From: an uncultured Rubrivivax sp.
Lineage (GTDB): Bacteria > Pseudomonadota > Gammaproteobacteria > Burkholderiales > Burkholderiaceae_C
DNA length: 9,669 nt
Direction of reading: 5' to 3'
Assembly: GCA_937967345.1 (NCBI GenBank)
Contig: CALBTN010000126.1
Span: 1 to 9,669, forward strand
Part shown: positions 5,754 through 9,669 of the stretch, piece after piece
Position numbering within the stretch: the stretch's first letter is position 1
Layout of the letters: the number at the start of each line of letters is the position of its first letter
The notes under the pieces: generated by a model
Told to the model about the DNA's origin: nothing
The model's input: the letters and a program-made list of their open reading frames with translations, nothing else
The model's database searches: none
Position numbers and translations under genes: made by a program

Positions 5754-6460
5754 CCGACATCGCGTCCATACCGCTCGCCCAGACGGCCTGGAAACCCAGC
5801 TACCGGCTGATCGCCTCGCGCTACCCGACGGTCAGCCTGTACGACGCCATCGCCGATCCTGCCGATCTGGAAGTGGTGTTCGCGATCGAGTCTCTGACCA
5901 ACCCGCGGCTGCGCAACGAACTGGGGCAGCTGCAACTGGTGCCGCCCGATGAGCGCGTCAGCGGCGCCGGCAGCACGCCGATCATGGCTGCGTTCACGCA
6001 CCTGAACCCGGAAGGCTCGCGCTTTTCCGACGGCAGCTATGGCGTGTACTACGCGGCGCACGATCTGGACACCGCGGTGGCCGAGGTCAGCCATCACCGC
6101 GCGTTGTTCCTGGCGCGCACCGCCGAAGCCGCGATCGACATCGACCTGCGCTTGATCACCGCGCCGCTGCAAGCAAAGCTGCACGACCTGCGCGGCCTGC
6201 GCCAAAGCGCCCCTGCGGTGTACGACCCGGCTGCCTACGGCGCCGGGCAGGCGCTGGGCCGCGCGTTGCGCGAGGCCGGCAGCTGGGGCGCGCTGTACCA
6301 CAGCGTGCGCCACCGCGGCGGCCTGTGCGCGGCGCTGTTGCGCCCGCGCGCGTTGAAGCCGGCGCGCGAGGCCGCGCACATCGCGCTGCACTGGGACGGC
6401 GCGCGCATCACGCACTGGTACGAGAAGCGCGCGCCCAAGGCGATGGCGCGGCCGGGTTGA
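5750..6460 (+). CDS. RES-domain toxin (predicted NAD+-targeting)
   Basis: RES toxins (MbcT of Mycobacterium tuberculosis, Res of Pseudomonas) consume cellular NAD+ by phosphorolysis or a related reaction; some members are reported to ADP-ribosylate proteins. Here the name-giving residues can be placed: Arg91 in GSRFSDGSYGVYYAA, Glu112 in DTAVAEVSHHR, and Ser185 in ALYHSVRHRGGLCAALLRP. The 21-residue Arg-to-Glu gap agrees with what I recall for Pseudomonas Res. The product has 236 residues, longer than the short Res (about 145) and MbcT forms. Its N-terminal extension of about 75 residues contains YRLIASRYP and NPRLRNELGQ and is typical of the longer RES subgroup. The start is GTG 5750-5752, overlapping the antitoxin stop as GTGA, so toxin translation depends on antitoxin translation. 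The gene appears intact. Confidence 0.9.
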   Translation: MTDIASIPLAQTAWKPSYRLIASRYPTVSLYDAIADPADLEVVFAIESLTNPRLRNELGQLQLVPPDERVSGAGSTPIMAAFTHLNPEGSRFSDGSYGVYYAAHDLDTAVAEVSHHRALFLARTAEAAIDIDLRLITAPLQAKLHDLRGLRQSAPAVYDPAAYGAGQALGRALREAGSWGALYHSVRHRGGLCAALLRPRALKPAREAAHIALHWDGARITHWYEKRAPKAMARPG

Positions 6461-6491
6461 ACTGCAGCCCGCGTTGCGCCGGCGCCCCCCG

Positions 6492-7292
6492 CTACCGGCC
6501 CTTGAACTGCGGCACGCGTTTGTCGACGAAAGCCAGCGCCGCGGCCTTGTGGTCTTCGGTGTCGAAGGTGCGCACCATGTGCACCGCCTCGGCATCGAGC
6601 ACGTCGGCCAGCGAGCCGTGCAGCGCAGTGTTCAGGTTGCGCTTCATGTAGCCCAGCGCCACCGTGGGCAGCGCGGCCAGCGCGGCCGCCCAGGTGCGCG
6701 CGGCCTCGGGCAGCAGCGCCGCCGGCACCGCGCGGTTGACCAGGCCGATGCGCTGGGCCTCGGCACCGCTGAGCACCTCGGCCGTGAAGTACAGCTCGCG
6801 CGCCTTGGCCGCGCCGACCAGGTGGTTCAGGAAGTAGCTTCCGCCATAGTCGCCGGCCAGGCCCACCTTGGCGAACGCGGTGGTCAGCTTGGCGTCGTCG
6901 GCGGCGATGCGCAGGTCGCAGGCCAGCGCCAGCGACAACCCGGCGCCGGCTGCCGCACCGGGGATCACCGCCAGCGTCGGCTTGGGCATCTCGTGCAGCC
7001 AGCGCACCGCTTCCATGCGTGCGCGCAGGTCGGTGACGCGGGTGTCGAACGACATCGCGGGCGGCGCGCCGGCCGCGTTCTTGGCAAAGCCCTTGACGTC
7101 GCCGCCGGCGCAAAAGGCGTTGCCGGCACCGCTGAGCACCACCAGCCGCACCGCAGGGTCCAGCGCCAGCCGCGGCAGCGCCTCGGCCAGCGCCAGCAGC
7201 ATGTCGCGCGTCAGCGCGTTGCGCGCCTCGGGGCGGTTCAGCGTCAGCGTGGCGATGCCGCCGTCGAAGCTTTCGATCAGGTGCTGCGGCAT
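6492..7292 (-). CDS. Crotonase-superfamily protein (enoyl-CoA isomerase-like; both hydratase glutamates absent)
   Basis: A 266-residue crotonase-fold protein acting on acyl-CoA thioesters. Oxyanion-hole segments are present: AFCAGGDVKGF (59-69) and IPGAAAGAGLSLALACD (110-126). The two catalytic Glu of rat enoyl-CoA hydratase (144, 164) align with Ser120 and Phe140. An Asp is kept at position 148 (GLAGDYGG), the place of the catalytic Asp in dienoyl-CoA isomerase and PaaG-type isomerases. An isomerase or other non-hydratase activity is therefore more likely than hydration. The start is ATG 7290-7292, with a good SD (GAGGAG, about 6 bases). It lies 39 bases downstream of the unknown small gene and ends 31 bases from the convergent RES toxin gene, with no obvious terminator between. 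Automated annotation would probably call it enoyl-CoA hydratase. Confidence 0.9.
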   Translation of the reverse strand: MPQHLIESFDGGIATLTLNRPEARNALTRDMLLALAEALPRLALDPAVRLVVLSGAGNAFCAGGDVKGFAKNAAGAPPAMSFDTRVTDLRARMEAVRWLHEMPKPTLAVIPGAAAGAGLSLALACDLRIAADDAKLTTAFAKVGLAGDYGGSYFLNHLVGAAKARELYFTAEVLSGAEAQRIGLVNRAVPAALLPEAARTWAAALAALPTVALGYMKRNLNTALHGSLADVLDAEAVHMVRTFDTEDHKAAALAFVDKRVPQFKGR

Positions 7293-7331
7293 CGCGTGCT
7301 CCTCGTCGCGCGGGGGCTCAGCGCCGGGCAC

Positions 7332-7760
7332 TCAGCCGCGCGTGGCCCACCAGGCTGCGTTCTCGTCGAGCAGCCGCACCGTGTGCCTCAACCAGTCGTG
7401 CGCCTCGTGCTCGCAGTAGAACATCCGGCGCAGCATCCCAGCGGCGGTGGCGCGCTGCACCACTCGCTCGTACAACGCCACCTGCGCGGCGTTGACGACA
7501 AAGGCCACCGGCAGCACGCGCTGGCGCGGCGTGTACGACGCGTAGCTGGCGGCCATCGATTGCGGGTCGCAGCACACGGCCGCGCGGTCGTTGCGGTAGA
7601 GCAGCCCCTTCGCGCCGCAACTCGAGCCCAGGCCCAGCGTGATCGCGCTCACCGTCAAGACGTTGCCGGGCAGCAGCAGGCCGTTGAAGCGCGCGGCACC
7701 GATGCCGTCGTTGCCGATGCACAGCGCAATGCGCACGCCGCCGTATTCGATGCTGTCCAA
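7332..7760 (-). CDS. Uncharacterised 142-residue protein in the crotonase operon
   Basis: I cannot name this family with confidence. The frame is open for 143 codons in the operon direction, and its compact alternation of beta-like and helical stretches looks like a small soluble domain: VRIALCIGND, KGLLYRNDRAAVCCD, LPVAFVVNAAQVALYERVVQRATAAG, RMFYCEHEAHDWLRHTVRLL. The last part (an aromatic strand, then a helix with Glu-Ala-x-x-Trp-Leu) is reminiscent of SpoIIAA/STAS-like single-domain proteins; this is only a shape resemblance. There are four Cys (14, 48, 63, 64, plus 116 in FYCEH making five). No signal peptide is seen. The only usable start is TTG at 7758-7760, behind a weak G-rich site, because an in-frame TAA lies about 30 bases upstream and no ATG or GTG intervenes. 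The gap to the previous gene (71 bp) holds a perfect palindrome. Confidence 0.7.
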   Translation of the reverse strand: MDSIEYGGVRIALCIGNDGIGAARFNGLLLPGNVLTVSAITLGLGSSCGAKGLLYRNDRAAVCCDPQSMAASYASYTPRQRVLPVAFVVNAAQVALYERVVQRATAAGMLRRMFYCEHEAHDWLRHTVRLLDENAAWWATRG

Positions 7761-7783
7761 GCCGCCCCCGAACGCTCGCCAAG

Positions 7784-7800
7784 CTGACGATTATCGTCAG
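7784..7800. promoter_or_regulatory. Perfect 17-bp palindrome in an intra-operon gap
   Basis: Arms CTGACGAT and ATCGTCAG meet around a single central T. It lies 24 bases upstream of the TTG start of the unknown gene and 31 bases after the preceding hydratase gene. A one-base loop is poor for an RNA hairpin and there is no T-run, so a protein operator (TetR-like size and symmetry) is more likely than a terminator. The regulator is unknown. It could give the last two genes of the cluster their own control. Confidence 0.55.
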
Positions 7801-7831
7801 ACGACCGCAGCGGCGGCTGACCTGGCGCAAC

Positions 7832-8608
7832 TCAGCGCCCGGTCCAGTTCGGCGCGCGCTTCTCGACGAAGGAAGCCCGCCCTTCTTTCGCATCCTCGGT
7901 CAGTGCCAGCGTCATGATCTGCGACTCGAGGAAGCTGATCGACTGCTCGAAGCTCATGTCGAAGGCGGCGCGCATCATCGCCTTGCCGCGGCGGACGGCG
8001 GTGGGCGACTTGCCCACCACGCGCTGCACCAGCCAGTCGGTCTTGGCGTCGAGTTCGCCGGCCGGCGCGACGTAGTTGACCAGCCCGATCTCGGCCGCGC
8101 GGCGCGCGTCGATCGGCTCGCCGGTCAGGCACAGCTCGGCGATGTGGCGCGGCGTGCAGATGTGCTGCAGCACCGCCAGCACCTGCGCCGGGAACAGGCC
8201 GATCTTCACCTCGGGCAGGCCGAAGCTGGCGTGCTCGGCCGCCACCGCCAGGTCGCACATGCCCATGAAGCCCATGCCGCCGGCCAGGCAGTGGCCGTTG
8301 ACGCGCGCGATCAGCGGCAGCGTCGTGGTCTGCGCGTAACGCAACAGGTCAGCCAGTTCGGCGTGCGGCTTGGACGGGTCGAACTGGAACGACCCCGAAC
8401 CCTTGGCCAGGTCAGCCCCGGCGCAAAAGGCCTTGTCGCCGGCACCGGTGAGAACGACCGCGCGCACCTCGGCATCGGCGTGCGCTTGCTCGAGCCCGGC
8501 GCGGATGCCGGCGATCACCGCGCTGTTCATCGCGTTGCGCTGCGCCGGGCGGTCGATGGTCAGCCACATCACGTGGCCGCGTTTGTCGATCTTCAGTTCG
8601 TCGGACAT
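7832..8608 (-). CDS. Enoyl-CoA hydratase/isomerase family protein
   Basis: A 258-residue crotonase, the standard length. FCAGADLAKG (61-70) and VNGHCLAGGMGFMGMCD (103-119) form the oxyanion hole. The second catalytic Glu of hydratases is kept (Glu133 in SFGLPEVKIGLFPAQV) while the first is replaced by Gly113. This single-Glu pattern occurs in several crotonases, including hydratases of branched-chain routes, so it may hydrate a branched or glutaconyl-type enoyl-CoA; this is inference from the neighbouring carboxylase. The start is ATG 8606-8608, with AAGGAA about 8 bases upstream, inside the end of the previous gene; only 2 bases separate the genes, so they are certainly co-transcribed. The C-terminus (EGRASFVEKRAPNWTGR) is the usual crotonase end that packs against the neighbouring subunit. 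Confidence 0.94.
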   Translation of the reverse strand: MSDELKIDKRGHVMWLTIDRPAQRNAMNSAVIAGIRAGLEQAHADAEVRAVVLTGAGDKAFCAGADLAKGSGSFQFDPSKPHAELADLLRYAQTTTLPLIARVNGHCLAGGMGFMGMCDLAVAAEHASFGLPEVKIGLFPAQVLAVLQHICTPRHIAELCLTGEPIDARRAAEIGLVNYVAPAGELDAKTDWLVQRVVGKSPTAVRRGKAMMRAAFDMSFEQSISFLESQIMTLALTEDAKEGRASFVEKRAPNWTGR

Positions 8609-8610
8609 GC

Positions 8611-9396
8611 TCAGTTTCCTTTGAACACGGCCGGCCGCTTGGCCAGGAACGCGGCCACGCCTTCCTTGTGGTCGGCGGTGGCCATGGCCTGTGCCTGCAG
8701 CCGGGCCTCGACCTCGAGCTGTGTGGCCAGCCCGTTGCCAGCGCTTTGCTCCAGCGCCTGCTTGATCAGATCGTAGGCCCGCGTGGGCATTTGCGCCAGC
8801 CGCTGCGCGCAAGCCCGCGCCTCGGGCAGCAGCCGCTCGTCGGCAAACACCTGCCACACCAGGCCGAGCTGCAGCGCGTCGCGCGCGCCGATCTTGTCGG
8901 CCAGCATGACCATGGCGCGCGCGCGCACCTCGCCGACGAGGCGCGGCAGCAACCAGGTGCTGCCGCAATCGGGCACCAGGCCGATGCGCGTGAAGGCCTG
9001 CAAAAAACTGGCCGACTCGCCCGCGAGCACGATGTCGCAGGCCAGCGCCAGGCTCATGCCGGCGCCGGCGGCCGAGCCGTTGACCGCGGCGACGACCGGC
9101 TTGGGGCAACGCCGCAGCGCCAGCACGATCGGGTGGTAGCGCTCGCGCAGCGACTGCTCGACGTCGAAGGGCCCGGTGTGCGCCGCGGCGGCGGCCAGAT
9201 CGGCGCCAGCGCAAAAGCCGCGCCCAGCACCGGTAAGCAGCACCGCGCGCACCGCGGCGTCGGCCTTGGCCCGCGCCAGGCCGTCGCGCAGGCCGTCGAG
9301 CATTTCGCCGTTCAGCGCATTGAGCACCTGCGGCCGGTTCATCGTCAGCGTGGCGACGCCGTCGTCGGCGGTATAGAGCACGGCGGGTTCGGACAT
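8611..9396 (-). CDS. PaaG-like enoyl-CoA hydratase/isomerase
   Basis: A 261-residue crotonase very like PaaG, which isomerises ring-1,2-epoxyphenylacetyl-CoA to an oxepin-CoA and also shifts double bonds in unsaturated acyl-CoAs. The recognisable block is VNGSAAGAGMSLALACD (105-121) followed by FLQAFTRIGLVPDCGSTWLL (131-150). The hydratase Glu144 position is Ser115, and Asp143 in VPDCG is the PaaG-type acid/base. FCAGADLAAA (61-70) supplies the first oxyanion peptide. No other paa genes are visible, and the operon partner is an acyl-CoA carboxylase, so a role in a different catabolic route is likelier than phenylacetate breakdown. ATG 9394-9396 is chosen over TTG 9418-9420 (8 residues longer), since neither has a strong SD and MSEPAVLY aligns with typical family starts. 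It lies 30 bases after the carboxylase stop. Confidence 0.92.
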   Translation of the reverse strand: MSEPAVLYTADDGVATLTMNRPQVLNALNGEMLDGLRDGLARAKADAAVRAVLLTGAGRGFCAGADLAAAAAHTGPFDVEQSLRERYHPIVLALRRCPKPVVAAVNGSAAGAGMSLALACDIVLAGESASFLQAFTRIGLVPDCGSTWLLPRLVGEVRARAMVMLADKIGARDALQLGLVWQVFADERLLPEARACAQRLAQMPTRAYDLIKQALEQSAGNGLATQLEVEARLQAQAMATADHKEGVAAFLAKRPAVFKGN

Positions 9397-9426
9397 GGCT
9401 AGCTCGCTTCGAGACTTCAAGGAGGT

Positions 9427-9669
9427 TCAGGCGGCGTCGGCTTCGATGCGCAGCAGCAGCCGCCCCGGTGCCACCTGCGTGCCGGCGGCAGCACCGATCT
9501 CGGCCACGGTGCCATCGATCGGCGCGTCGATGCGGTGCTCCATCTTCATCGCCTCGATCGCCAGCACGAAATCGCCCTTGCGCACGCGCTGGCCGAGTTC
9601 CACGTTCAGCCGCACCAGTGCGCCGTGCATGCGGCTGGTGATGATGCCGTGACTGGCTTCGTCGTCGAC
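9427..9669 (-). CDS. Acyl-CoA carboxylase alpha subunit, C-terminal biotin-carrier domain (partial)
   Basis: The 80 visible residues are the C-terminal end of a longer protein that begins beyond the right edge. They form a complete biotinyl domain: TSRMHGALVRLNVELGQRV, then VLAIEAMKMEH with the biotin-attachment Lys in AMKM (codon 9544-9546), then the second half IDAPIDGTVAEIGAAAGTQV. The Met-His-Gly start of the domain and C-terminal placement are typical of the alpha subunits of 3-methylcrotonyl-, geranyl- or propionyl-CoA carboxylases, which carry biotin carboxylase and carrier domains on one chain. A free AccB-type carrier is possible but less likely, because the frame runs open to the edge with no start at the domain boundary that would fit. 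Substrate cannot be decided. It is first in the visible operon. Confidence 0.88.
   Translation of the reverse strand, partial: VDDEASHGIITSRMHGALVRLNVELGQRVRKGDFVLAIEAMKMEHRIDAPIDGTVAEIGAAAGTQVAPGRLLLRIEADAA

Noticed and set aside
5337..6460. The toxin-antitoxin pair as part of a recently acquired mobile island
   Set aside because: No integrase, insertion sequence, tRNA edge or flanking direct repeat is visible, and base composition matches the neighbours.
6474..7787. A 437-codon plus-strand frame antisense to the crotonase and the unknown gene
   Set aside because: It is a high-GC shadow ORF: His/Arg/Gln-rich, no ribosome site or domain, covering two minus-strand genes with operon spacing.
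9397..9420. TTG start at 9418-9420 for the PaaG-like gene
   Set aside because: It adds eight non-conserved residues and has no Shine-Dalgarno sequence; ATG 9394-9396 begins at a family-typical place.

Overview
The window looks like chromosomal DNA from a very GC-rich betaproteobacterium, probably of the Burkholderiales (Rubrivivax/Leptothrix/Methylibium-like). This rests on the strong G/C bias at third codon positions, the adjacent aat-bpt pair, and the number of CoA-catabolism genes. Taxonomy is inferred from gene content only. I see no rRNA, tRNA, CRISPR array, insertion sequence or phage gene.

Layout. (1) Positions 1-1189, minus strand: aat followed by bpt (cut by the window edge), joined by a 4-base GTGA overlap. 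Together they form the bacterial N-end-rule tagging module. (2) Positions 1190-3340, plus strand: a divergent promoter region with a near-ideal palindromic operator, a 47-codon ORF behind a perfect AGGAGG, a MarR-family regulator, a 23-codon ORF overlapping the regulator's stop, and an acyl-CoA dehydrogenase, closed by a strong GC hairpin. This looks like a self-regulated, CoA-thioester-responsive catabolic unit. (3) Positions 3409-5170, minus strand: an MscS-family mechanosensitive channel with a signal peptide and periplasmic domain. It converges on the dehydrogenase across a small zone of tandem repeats. (4) Positions 5304-6460, plus strand: a two-gene toxin-antitoxin operon, an Xre/MbcA-type antitoxin followed by a RES-domain toxin, with a probable operator just upstream. 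(5) Positions 6492-9669, minus strand: a catabolic operon read from the right edge. It holds the C-terminal biotin-carrier end of an acyl-CoA carboxylase alpha subunit, a PaaG-like crotonase, an enoyl-CoA hydratase, a small uncharacterised protein preceded by a perfect 17-bp palindrome, and a third crotonase lacking both classical catalytic glutamates.

How they work together. The right-hand operon combines an acyl-CoA carboxylase with three different crotonases. This resembles branched-chain (leucine, acyclic terpene) or ring-derived acyl-CoA breakdown, but the substrate cannot be read from the sequence. The MarR/dehydrogenase unit may serve a related or separate CoA pathway. The most interesting items for follow-up are the MarR operator with its flanking small coupled ORFs, the RES toxin module, and the unknown protein with its palindrome inside the crotonase operon.
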